Positions 22,501 to 33,280 of a stretch of 64,000 nucleotides of DNA are shown one piece after another. The translations under genes and the position numbers were made by a program. Numbering within the stretch: position 1 is the first letter of the stretch; each line of letters begins with the position of its first letter. The DNA comes from Trichuris trichiura. Its lineage: Eukaryota > Nematoda > Enoplea > Trichinellida > Trichuridae. The stretch is from contig JBAJFE010000038.1 in the NCBI GenBank assembly GCA_037903355.1, positions 1,302,001 through 1,366,000 of the forward strand, read 5' to 3'. The notes beneath the pieces were generated by a model. That model was not told the origin of the DNA. It saw only the letters and a list, made by a program, of their open reading frames with translations, and made no database searches.

Positions 22501-25500
22501 AGAGACTCCACTAATCAACTTTCAACAATACTATTCGTTAACAAACCATTGTGCAACAGATGAAATCAAAACCTAAAAGGACCAGCGGTTAACTAAGCGC
22601 GCTGAAACAGCACACGGGCGCGCAAAGTTGGTCACGTCATCGCGTCTTCGTTTTAGCGTTGATATAATGAATGGCCCAAGTTGGATGAAAGATTCATTAG
22701 GGTTACTCCCAAGGAAGCGATTTCCCAATTTGACAGCAACAATCATTCAAATAAAACGCTGTCTGTCGTAAGATGCACGCAATGAACTCAATGTTTTCTT
22801 TAGCATGCTGCGAGACACTTTAAAAATGAACTAAGGCGATTTGTCCGGTGGATATCTCAACTTTCTCGGGCTGAAAACCAATTTTTAAGATGACATCGCC
22901 CATTCAATCAGGATATTGCTTTTTTAAAATTGCAAGCTTTGCGTTCTCTTCCACCTTGGTCGCCGCGTCTACTTCGGAATACCTTCAGCCACAAGCCGGC
23001 AAAAGCTTACGCTAGCATGTGGGCGACATGATGAAAACTCTTTCGCAAGAAAAAAGTGAATGCAAACCTGCTACTCTTCAGGTCATCCTCAATCGATAGC
23101 TCAGCGCGATGAAGCATTAGTTCAACTTCCACTTTAAGACAAAGCGAACAAACTGTAACTCCCCTGCTATTACTGCAATGAAATAATTAACGCGTTGAAA
23201 TTATCCAGCCCTCTAATTTAGCAGCAGGTTATAGTCGCAGTCGAAATGAAAGTAAAGACGGCGCTAAGGTGAATTTAGCGTAATATTTGCAACTCGCGAG
23301 TTATTATTCGAGTCTTCATCCACTAATTGTGGGCTGCACTTAAAACAAAACTAATAAAACAGTATTATCACACGGAAACTTATTGCAAATCTTAACTCCC
23401 ATTTACCACGTGAACGTGAATAGTGTTCGGCAGGGTGCCAATACTAAAACAGTCGTCGGCTCAAATAAAGGAAGCATAATGGTAAAAAATTTTAAGTATA
23501 GCTGATTGATAAAAATGCTCGATACGCACGATTGGAAATTACACATTGCAATCTGATATGCTTCAGTCCTTGCCAATAATTGCAAATAAGCGATCGGTTT
23601 TAGTTAATTTTAAAATATCGACGATCCATTGATTGAACGCCCACTCTACGCTTCTCAGTTAGTAAAAATAGCTTACGACAGACCAAAAACCATCGAAAAA
23701 TAGCAGAAATTCAAAGTAGTTTGCCAAGCGGCTTAGCTATATTTCTTTGTAAATGAAATTAATCGCGTCAAAATATTGAGCCACCTAACCAATGAATGTC
23801 TTTAAATGTATACGGCCACGCTAACAAAGGAACTGTTTGCTGATCATGGTCGAAAGAAAATTCGTTTCGGAAAACCTTTTCATCGCAACATTACAAGAGT
23901 GCAAGTAGGACAGATGAGGGAAATAGTTAGGACTACTTACTGCGTCCCGTCGGTGTCCCACTGCTTCAACTTGTTCAATATGTCAATTTCAGCTTGAGCG
24001 CTTTCCCTGTAGTGTCGTTTGTTACGTATCACTTTCAGGGCTAACGATTTTGCCGACCGCCTGTTCAAATCGCGCACTTCGAACACGCGACCGAATGTGC
24101 CTTCGCCTAGCGTGTCCAATATTTCGTCTGAAAACCAAGGAAAAATCACGGTCAGCGCGGAGCAATATTCAAACGGCAAAGATCCACAATTGGTGGCCCG
24201 AAAAGACCCGCGGCAGTGAGTCCAAAGGTTTAAAAAAACAGAATAACAAAACAACAAAATAGTGGTAATTTTGTTAGCCGAAATGTGTATGTACATTTAT
24301 CCAGGATCAGGTCGCCGCGGTGGCACGCCAGGTGACCATCCTTGTCGTGGCGGATTGGCGGCACGGGCTCCGAACTATCGTCATCTGAACGTCTTTGGCT
24401 TCGGTGTTTCTGAACAAGCATACAGCATGGTCACATACACGCTCTCTCTCTCTCTTGTCTCTGCACACGGGTACATGTTGCACAGGCGCTTTTACAAGCA
24501 GCCCCAACAGGGACTTCCGCTCCGTCTAACCCGTCGCAACAGGCACTATAAACAGAGACCAACCCCAGCACGGTGAGTCCAAATGTGGTGTGAGGACTTG
24601 CAATTCAATGAATTTTAGCAAAAAAGAATAAAATAAAAAATTATATGAGCAACCCGAGCGAAACGGGAAATTCGGCCAATGGTCGCACCTACCAGCCTAC
24701 CTGCTTCGACCTCAACCAGTGAGGGAGTGGCAGAAAGTTTAGAGATCCCATTAGGATCAACCATCGCGCTTGACCGACAGTTGTAAACAATTCATCAAGC
24801 ACTGACGAAAACATGTACACAGACTTTATTATGCTTTACGTGGAATTAACCAATGAACAGTTTAAAGTACGCTGGAAAAATCAGTTTAGAATTAAAACAG
24901 CTTCGCTCGTCTGTAGGCTCAAACATTTTTGGAGTCAGTAACTATTTCCACAAGTTGAAAAACATCGAAATAGCAAGCGGCTGCCCATTTTTAACGGCCA
25001 TCTGTCAATAGCCTACAAAGTCTTTAACTCATTACCCCGCACTACCTGAATGATTTAATCAGTATCCTGTGGAGACGTGTTGATTGCACAAACAGTTTAC
25101 CTGTTTATACTTTTCCTTTTTAAGTGACAAGCAAGCTTAGGTAGTTATCGACGAATCGGCAAATTATTCGGAACAACTGCACTAGTAGAATTTAGGATGG
25201 TAGCCTGTTTTCTCGCGGTCGTAAAACGATTAGGCAGTTACGTAACACCCAAACGGGAAGCACTAGCATGCGATCAGCCTAAGGACATTGCCAACAACGC
25301 AGCCAACTGAACCTTGACAGACCAATTCGGTTAAAGCAAGTATTTTTAAAACGTGCGTCACATGGCTGCAAGGCTAACGCAAGCGGATACGCGCAACTAT
25401 ATTACAGAGCTAAGAAAAAGGTGTTGCCAACCATTGGAGTATTCTTGGACGCCACCTCTGTAGCGCTTTCCAAAACTTTTGATTTCTTCTCGTACGGAAC

Positions 25501-28500
25501 ACCGGGCACTGAGGGCACAATATCGCCAAAAGGCGCTGCGTCGACCGGGTGGTTGTTGTAGCCATTTCGACTAAACGGGCATGGATACTGGAAGTAGGCA
25601 TTTTTGCTTCGCGCCGAGCCGGACAACGGTGACTTGATAGACGCTTGCGTAAGGCGTTGGGCCTCAGAGATCGCTACAGGGAGCTGACGATGGGAAGGTG
25701 ACTTCTCTTCGACGTTGAAAGTTGGCAAATGGCTCTGCTCATCGCCTACCACACGCAAACGACTAAGAACGGTTGACAAATTGTCTTCATCCGGTAGGTC
25801 GTCCTCTTTTGCCGATTTCTCGACGAGCGTTCGCTCCACGACACTTAGATTCGGTTCACTCTGCGACAGGCTGGCCAGGTTGGCGGTTCCTGCTCGACGA
25901 CATCGTCTCGGCGGTGGCACGGGCGGTCTACCGATATCCGCAACTTTCTGAGCGGCATCATGCCGTTGTTGACCGCCGTCGATCACCGACATAGAATCGT
26001 TGGGGATGTATGACTTTGGGCAAAAATAATGCAACGATCGGTCAGCCAATTGGCCGCCGCCGCGACCGTCGTCGTCGTCATCGAAGTCGCGCAAAGCGTT
26101 GGCAAAACTCTGCAACTCCTTTAGAAAGGAATGGCCGAACAATTGCCAGCCATTCCTCTCGGCGTGGCGTTGGGTCGAAATGGCCAACGGTATCGACTCT
26201 CCATAGGGAGAGTTGGAGGGCAACGGAGTTGCTTGTTGACAGACGACAGACAGTTTGGAAGCTTAAAAGAACAATTCGACCATGGAATGAAACTAATACG
26301 AAGGGCGAGAAGGGTGGTGCTAATCAAGGTAGAAGCCAGAGGCAGCTGACGGCCGACTAAGAAGCCAAGTGAACGGAAGAAAGAGAAAGGGAGAGAAAGA
26401 AAAGTGATGATGGCAAGGCAGCAAATCTTACGTGCGCTCGTAGAAACGGAAGATTTGGTGGCCATCATTGTCATCATCGTCGTTGATATCATACCTCAAG
26501 CCCAGCTGATAAAAATCATTTTTAAACGTCAGCGGTTGTACTCAAGACAGATGAGCGACGTTGGCAACAGAGCTTCTCGTACCACACGAAAGGCCGCCCC
26601 TTAAAGCTCTATGAATGACTGACGACAAGCAGGCGGCAACAGCCGAGTAGTGACTAACAGAGGGGTCACAAGGAGCGACAAATTGGCAACATCAGTTGTT
26701 GTTCAAAACTCGTGCAATCAGCAAGAAAGATGCGCCAGGAAGAAGGTCGACCGACAGTCATACAAGTTAGTCCCAAACATTCGAACGAAACGAAGGTGAG
26801 CCATGGACTGATCGTTAGATCATCGAGTGACTCCAGCAAGGTTACATTTAGCGTCGCACCACTGCGCAGTAGACGACGAAGGGTAAAAGAGAATGGAAAC
26901 GTTAACGGCTTCGGCGAGTTGACGAGAAGCCATGAAAAGATGCGTCACTTGTGCGATACTTGAGGCTGCTCGTCAGGGACCCGCTAACGAACGTACGCCT
27001 AGGCAGAATGGAAAAACAAGCAGTACTTCTCATCTTGACTCAATTTTCCCTTAACGACTACGCGTCAACCAACGCTAGGCGCATTTTTTGGGAGCAAAAC
27101 GAGCAAGCGAAGTTGAACGACGTCAGCCAGGAAGCTCAGCGCTGAAATCCACTAACCAGCTGCGGCCACAGAATGCTACTTCAAACGAAAACGAAAAAAA
27201 CGGATGATCGTCTCAATTTTTGAATAACTCAAGGACTACCACAGTTATTCCATTACTTCCCGCCAAAACTATGCTATCCTCTTGAGAAGCATTTACAGTA
27301 TGCCACGTATATTTTAATCTTCAAACGTACCAACAACTAGTCAACGTCTTGCTCACTTTGCTACTAGGCGAGGCACAACTTTGACGCAAACCATTCGCTT
27401 GCCCGTCATTTGACGCAAACCATTCGCTCCCGTCATCAAAGCGACGTGTAAATTTCATCGCGTAAACACGATGAAAAAATTTAAAGTTTACGAATATTAA
27501 CATGTCTAGGAGATACATCTTGACGAACGATGAATACTTTTGCTTTTGTGGAAGTTTCAAGCATTTTATTACAGCAAAGGTTATTTTTGCAGCTGTCCGC
27601 TTTGGTGGAAGTTCAGAAACCTTAAACAATAATACAACGCATTGCGTAAGGAGATGAAAAGTAAGTGACAGCTTGTGACAACTTAGAATACGCCAAGTTA
27701 GGTCTGCTACCTGTTTCCTGGAGAAGTTCAAAACAATACTATTAGAAGGGGACGAAATGAAGGCTCTCGATAAGCAGTGGTCATGCAAAACGCTGAAAGA
27801 AGGCCAAGACTTAATTGTTTAAAACATCATTATTAGGCGCCATTTAGCACTGGCGAACTTATAACAACAATCCGCCCACGTCACTAGCTAGCCATAGCGA
27901 TGACGCCAACATCGTAAAATATTTCAATAATTAGCTCGCGTGGAATACATGCGTGCAAATGCTAGGTGTCGAAAATCAAACACATGAGCGCATTTCTGAA
28001 ATCGAGCATAAATCTGCTTGCATACTGGGTTGTAATAGCAGAACACTGCTGTGGTCAGTTTTGAAATGATCTCCTCCTCCTTCTGCTGACAAAGGTATCA
28101 TAATCAAATAACGTTAGTCCAAACAATGGATGGATAGACAGTGGATTATTAGAATAACGCATTACATATTCGTATTTGTACGACGTGGTTGCGGTCAATT
28201 ATGGGCATGTCAACAGGAGAAAGATACTCCGAAAGCAGATAGCAAAAAGCCCACACATAATGCAAGTCTTTGTTGCGTAAATAAACAATGAATTTTCAAA
28301 AATAAGAATATATGAAACTTAAATTCTGGAACGGAAAAGATCCTCTGCTTCACTCAATTTGACAGCGACTACTAAGAAGCAAATGTACGGCGTTTACACA
28401 ACCGAATTCCTTCGAAATTACTTTTTAGAGAGAAATCAAACACGACAAATTGGGCACCAATTAACTCAACGTGGAATCACAAATTTCGTTTTACAAAACA

Positions 28501-30393
28501 GTGCAATTCGAACCAAAAGGTATTGAATATCTGTTTACGACGATCAAAATTAATTAAAATATTCTGATAAACTCATAAGCTCATTTCCACTTCGAAAATA
28601 TGCGAAGTGGAAATGAGAACAAAAAACGATCTGTTTTGCAACTGTGACCATACGCGCTGTCTATGGTGCCCCAAATGAGGAAAACACTGAGTTACACAAA
28701 TCGGAACTTTTAGCAAAAAATAGCAAGGAACAAGAAAGTGAGGATTACAAAAGTTCAATGTGCAACCAAAGGCGCGCACTTTTTAGGCAGCACCTTATTT
28801 TTCCGTCAAAAGTTAAACTTCAGAACGACAAAAAGAAGATTGTGAAAAATGGAGACGGTTCTATCACGGAAAACATTTTAGCTGTACAAGCCAAAGCATG
28901 GGCACGCACCTTATAATCAGCCTGGAACGAAGGGAAGAAGACTAATCTTAAATACAGCACACATAATTAAGCCAACGCACTCTCTAATTTAAATTCTTGA
29001 GTACTATCGTACCGTACGAACAATTTGTGCTATGCTACTGTCTAGTCTGCCTGAAAATCAAATCTAAAAACGTCCAGACAAAACTTCCAAAAAGCAGGGT
29101 TGATGCACCCGTGTTCCCTACGGTCGACCACATAACGAATGGGGAGATATTACAATTCAGTCGGAGACTAGGCAGTAAAACATTTAGCGTGCGTAAATCA
29201 TGCTGCACCGTTCGTCGAACAGATAGCTATTAAAGGAACGCTGTTTCAAGAGAAAAATTATGATTAAAAATACGAATGACTTAACAATGGTACAAGTTTT
29301 GTTCTTCAAGCTCAGCAGAACAAAAAGAGAAGAACCAGCGATTTTTCCGAATAACGATTATACTAACGCACCCGTAAGAAATTTTATATTATTTTCAAGC
29401 ATCTCCAGCTTGAAACGGAATTAGAAAATAGCTTACACAATGAACAAAAAAGTGCAGTTCTTTACCATTAGCAAAACTAAAGATAGTGACAAGGCTGCTT
29501 AAAACTCATTTACACACTTGACCGAGGCCGAATTTCCACGAGACGCAGCATGATTTATCACATAACAAAATCAAAAACGCGGCAAAGCTACCACTTACCA
29601 AACAGGAAAAAGCCTAAAACTAAAGAACAAATGGTCGTAACTCGGAAACTAACCTTTCTCTTCCTTTCGTGTCCGGAATGGTGCCTATGCCGACTTGAAG
29701 TGCGATGAAAACGCTTTCTTCTTCCGGTAAAGCTGTACCGGCGGCGACGAGACCTGCTGCGCCTTTCTCGACTTCTCTGTCCTGAAACGACGATATGTAC
29801 CCAATAAAATCATGAACAAAGCAAGAACAGACTCCGAAAGTTTGAACGATTTCCGCTTCGATTATAAGATGATGTTCTGACGCGTCTTTCGTCTTCTGAC
29901 GACGGAAAGCGATTCCTCACACGAAAACCCTGCCTATCCCTTGAATACATCTTGCGAACAGAATGAGTATAGCGGCTAAAAATACAAACTCCACCATCAA
30001 TATACAGCCTGGATGCGTTTGACATCTTCTTGTCGCAAAGAGGAAGAATGGCATGATTTTGAGAAAACTATTTTTAAAATGAACTGTTAACGCATTATAA
30101 TTATCACCACTCCGGATGAAATAGTAAAACGAAAAGAAAAAGATGCAAGTATATGAAGACTTGCCTGCTGCAGCGGTATGGTGATCTCGTGGAACAACTC
30201 CGTCTGTAGCTCTTCTTCCATCTTGCATTAGACATATACCGCGAATCGCTTCTACTCCGACGGTACCTTTTCCTTCTGCTCGATAACTCTTGTAAACTAT
30301 CACTCCTTGAACGGGTCGCAACGCGCCGGCTGCAACCAGCCTTCTCGTAGCCGTTGTAGGCAGCGTGACCGTTCGTACACCTGAAGGAGTCAT
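19580..30393 (-). CDS. CLK/LAMMER dual-specificity protein kinase
   Basis: Twelve exons join in phase (minus): 30393-30161, 29975-29833, 29781-29654, 24409-24295, 24127-23941, 20786-20620, 20554-20457, 20331-20202, 20135-20053, 19998-19919, 19868-19781, 19714-19580; about 528 residues. The N-terminal third is Arg/Ser-rich, as in CLKs, which phosphorylate SR splicing factors in the nucleus. The kinase domain shows GEGTFGRV (ATP loop), LALKV (catalytic Lys), HTDLKPEN (catalytic loop), [11 protein letters not shown] (DFG), [25 protein letters not shown] and [11 protein letters not shown]. The last is the LAMMER signature, with Gln where Glu is usual. The final residues PLSTSDP...HLR end at TAA. 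Introns 20787-23940 and 24410-29653 are long; most others are 50-70 bp. The first exon is open in two frames (see findings), so the start is the least certain part. Confidence 0.9.
20787..23940. other. Long kinase intron, no other gene seen
   Basis: A 3.15 kb intron between the exon ending DTDGT(H) and the exon starting [15 protein letters not shown]-rich, with short open frames only. No transposon was recognised. Confidence 0.6.
25402..26223 (-). CDS. Unrecognised protein, exon within the kinase intron
   Basis: A 273-codon open frame lies on the same strand as the kinase, inside its 5.2 kb intron. Composition suggests real coding: an acidic run ([12 protein letters not shown]), a Pro-rich basic stretch ([15 protein letters not shown]), LSQSEPNLS, and an acidic segment ([12 protein letters not shown]). 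No catalytic domain is visible, and most of it looks disordered. It has no ATG near the 5' edge, so it should be an internal or 3' exon. An upstream candidate exon at 26545-26434 encodes [16 protein letters not shown] followed by an acidic DINDDDDND run, and ends at GTAAGA. The two do not join in phase with the acceptors I can see. I do not recognise the family. It could be a nested gene or alternative sequence of the kinase gene. Confidence 0.5.
   Translation of the reverse strand: MPSNSPYGESIPLAISTQRHAERNGWQLFGHSFLKELQSFANALRDFDDDDDGRGGGQLADRSLHYFCPKSYIPNDSMSVIDGGQQRHDAAQKVADIGRPPVPPPRRCRRAGTANLASLSQSEPNLSVVERTLVEKSAKEDDLPDEDNLSTVLSRLRVVGDEQSHLPTFNVEEKSPSHRQLPVAISEAQRLTQASIKSPLSGSARSKNAYFQYPCPFSRNGYNNHPVDAAPFGDIVPSVPGVPYEKKSKVLESATEVASKNTPMVGNTFFLAL
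26434..26545 (-). CDS. Candidate exon upstream of the nested frame
   Basis: Open stretch after a possible acceptor (TGTCTTGAG) encoding [16 protein letters not shown], an acidic run and [10 protein letters not shown], ending at a GTAAGA donor. It is rich in aromatic and acidic residues and coding-like, but of no family I can name. It probably belongs with 25402-26223. Confidence 0.35.
27380..27435. repeat. Two-copy tandem repeat
   Basis: TTTGACGCAAACCATTCGCT occurs twice in direct order (27380 and 27409), each followed by a CCCGTCA segment. Units of 29 and 27 bp, within the kinase intron. Confidence 0.85.
28580..28617. repeat. Perfect 15-bp hairpin
   Basis: CTCATTTCCACTTCG at 28580-28594 is followed, after an 8-nt loop, by its exact reverse complement at 28603-28617. 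It lies in the kinase intron. Function unknown; it could form in RNA of either strand. Confidence 0.85.
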
Positions 30394-30442
30394 TCTCAAT
30401 CGCAATAGAACTTGTTAGCTTAATTAAAAAACAACCTCTCAC

Positions 30443-32107
30443 ACTTGCGTAATGTCATCTAGCTAAAAGCAAGAGAAACCGTACAGCCGCGAACATGTGC
30501 TAAGCTACAGTATGACACCATTGTCCCATACGAACATGCAAATCATAAACGACTTTTCCACGCACTTCTGATATTTGCTTTTGCCTGAGCTGTTCGTGCA
30601 TACAAGTATTTACTGAAAGCAATTCTGTTCAACGTACTACCTGACAAATTGCTTCTTTAGCGCCTTACAAACTTGCCTTTCTTTGAAACTGGATGCCTAC
30701 ATAGAAAAAACCAGTGGAGTTTCGAGAAGGTGAGAACTTAAAAGAGCGATAGATGGATTGGGCAGTGCTCTGTGAAAAGCCTACGATAACTGATAATTGT
30801 TCCTACAGATGAACAGTACGAGTAAGTGTTAATTAACCTGCCTACTTTCCTAGGTTACCATCACTGCAACATTTGGGTGTTTTATCTTTTCTCATCGCTT
30901 ACTGCTCTTTGCTCATCACTAAGAGTGCTTGATGATTTTACGTAGCCAGATGCTAAGAGCTCAGCGTAATAACAGCAACATAGTGTAGCACAAGCTATAA
31001 AAGTTTTTAAATCCAGCTAAATTGCGGAAGCATATTTTTGCAACAGAACGCAATTTTTTTGACTGCTTTCAATGTTTTCCAATGCCTAAAAACAATGTGC
31101 TCCAAGAAAACAGCTACCGTAATCTATCGTCAAGTCAAAAGCAAGCCTGAATTTTTCTTTTGATACCGTAGGATCGCCTATGACGAAGAATTGGTTTGGT
31201 TGCGTTTTTACTATTTATCTATCACCTATTGCCTGTTTTGAAAAATAAATTTATTTATTTTTCACAAAAGGTCTAGAAAAGCCCGGGGAACCGGTTAGTC
31301 ATATAAGCTAACCTGTACCATTACCATATGCTGTGGTTGAAAATTGGGCTTGTTTTTGCGAGATTAGATTTTCTGTCATTGAGAAATATGAAAAATAGTC
31401 CGCTGAAGGTACAACCCTAAGTTGAGTTATGTTGACACTGAAGACGGAATAAATTCTGAAAGCTCCGTGAATCATCCACTTCTGAATTAATCTTGTGCAA
31501 TTAACTTTTTTTTTATCACATAATATGGAAAAGTAGTACAACGAGACCTCTTTGTCTAAACATATGATTCAACATACTTTTTCCATAGGAAAACACTGAC
31601 GTTACTTTTAAAGTTGGTTTACGATCTGCATATAACTGCTGCAATGCCCTTTTGCACGTATGTGTGCGTGACTGTAATATTATTGTGTGATCTGACAAAA
31701 AAAGGGCTTTCTGTTTGAATGACTCATAAACTTGTTTAAAATGCTAAAGATTCGACGCTAGTCCGCCATTTTTGCTTCCCTTTTAGCTTTAGAGTTTGCG
31801 CGCCAGTTTAAGTACAAGTGCCAGTATAAGTCATCTCAGTATAGATGAAGATTATTGCACATGCATGGGAATTTATGATTATCACCAAGCATCAGTACTT
31901 CCAACCGTTGAATGTTTCCCAAAATTCCTTCATATTTTCCGTACGTTGTGTATTATTGTATTCTGTTCACCAGATACTCTTTGTAACAACACTAGTTATT
32001 ATTTACATAGTATTAGCCATTATAAGCAGTTTAGAGGTTATTTGAAATATATACGACGAAGTCTCCGGGTTTGATATATTATTCTGCACTTTATGCAGAG
32101 GATTTGA
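30443..32107. other. No gene recognised
   Basis: Upstream region of the kinase gene. AT-rich, no long frame or recognisable repeat. The kinase promoter and any 5' untranslated exon should lie in its first part. Confidence 0.5.
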
Positions 32108-32228
32108 TGACATACACCGAAGCTTCCGGTTCACCTCTTGAACCATCCTCGGCGAGAAAATAGGATAATGGGCTCTTTTTCGCTGGCGACAGATCGAAGG
32201 AGACTCTGAAGCTTCGGCGTATGTTTCT
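32108..32228. mobile_element. Small inverted-repeat element related to PLE ends
   Basis: About 120 bp bounded by inverted copies of ACATAC(A/G)CCGAAGCTTC. On the minus strand the first half reads CCGAGGA, a hairpin GGTTC...GAACC, then GGAAGCTTCGG. This follows the hammerhead-like pattern of PLE ends with changes at core positions. Confidence 0.5.
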
Positions 32229-32639
32229 ATTTCCTGAACGGATTACCCATAAATAAAACCAATAGGCCATAAAAAAAAGTTCTTACGTGAAGGATGAAAG
32301 AGAGAAAAGACTAAATAAAAACAAAAAACTTCATCTTACAGTTTTTTTGTCCATGCGCTTTTCAAATCGTGCTCCGTGAATACGGGTCCAATTGCGGCCA
32401 GTAAACCTTTGGCGTAGCACCACCCAGCATTATGAGCAAAAATAATAAGTAATGCTGTTACAAATGGCGACTTCTGTTCAAGAAAAATGCAAGGTCGTCT
32501 TCGAAAATAATTCAGTTGGGATTATAGAAACGAATACTACGTCAACTGCAGAAATTCAAAAGTAACCAAAGCAACGTGTGCGTTCAAGTTTAATTTAATT
32601 TTACGGCAGTTCTTGGCAAACTTTAAGGCACTTTCTACC

Positions 32640-33195
32640 TGCTGACTGTCACAGTAATTAAGACAAGTCTTGAAGTCTGGATTCTTTGTACGGAGACTGT
32701 CTTGTTGAAAAATACAAAAATTTTTATTGGTAGGCCGTAGCTTACGGGCCGCGAGTGACCCGTCCTCAGCGGCATTAAAAATTAACGTCATTAACTGCAT
32801 TGAAAATGATACTCCTTTTAACAGGTGCGTGAATTAACATAATAGTGACACGGACAAGCTACCCGTTAAGTACTTCATTGGCGAAGCTTTCGGGAAACGC
32901 TCACTTTGCTATTTCTCATGCACTGAAGACGGGAACCAGCGTTTCACGAAAGCGCCGCCAAATAAATGTCTAACTGGTAGCTTGTCCGTATCATTATTAT
33001 GTTAATGTAATTAATTGACATTCGTTTTTAGTGCCGCTGAGAACGGGTCACGCGCGGCCCGAAAGCTATGGCCTACCAGTAAAAATTTGTATTTTTCAAC
33101 AGGACAATCTCATGCAAAGAAACCAAACACGAAAACCTATGGTCCCGTACAAAAGAGTTATATTTTCAAAGACAAGTCCTGGCAAAACAATAGGA
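32640..33195. mobile_element. Nested pair of PLE foldbacks
   Basis: The outer foldback pairs 32680-32800 with 33005-33115: AAATTTTTATTGGTAGGCC on the left reappears inverted as GGCCTACCAGTAAAAATTT on the right. A PLE-type 3' tail follows (GGTCCCGTACAAAAG, TTTTCAAAG). Inside lies a second foldback (32834-33005) bounded by TAACATAATA(G/A)TGA(C/T)ACGGACAAGCTACC and its inverse. Hammerhead-like motifs occur at 32769 (minus), 32923 (plus) and 33037 (plus). No coding sequence. Confidence 0.75.
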
Positions 33196-33280
33196 CGCCA
33201 TACAAAAAAATAAGTCAAGCAGACGTATGGGATAAAAGGCTGCGTATGTTTACATAATGTCTTTCAAGTGATGCACAGTT

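Larger units (their letters stand above)
24410..29653. other. 5.2 kb kinase intron
   Basis: This intron separates the RS-rich exons from the exon [15 protein letters not shown]. Both junctions are phase 0 (donor GTTAGT at 29653, acceptor TTGTTCAG before 24409). It contains a long minus-strand open frame of unknown function at 25402-26223 and a further open exon-like piece at 26434-26545. The remainder has only short frames, one tandem repeat and one hairpin. Confidence 0.65.

Noticed and set aside
26010..26360. Plus-strand 116-codon frame opposite the 25402-26223 region
   Set aside because: Arg-rich antisense of a biased coding frame; the minus frame is longer and has more plausible composition.
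27321..27788. 155-codon minus-strand frame
   Set aside because: No domain or splice context, partly formed by a tandem repeat; judged chance within a kinase intron.
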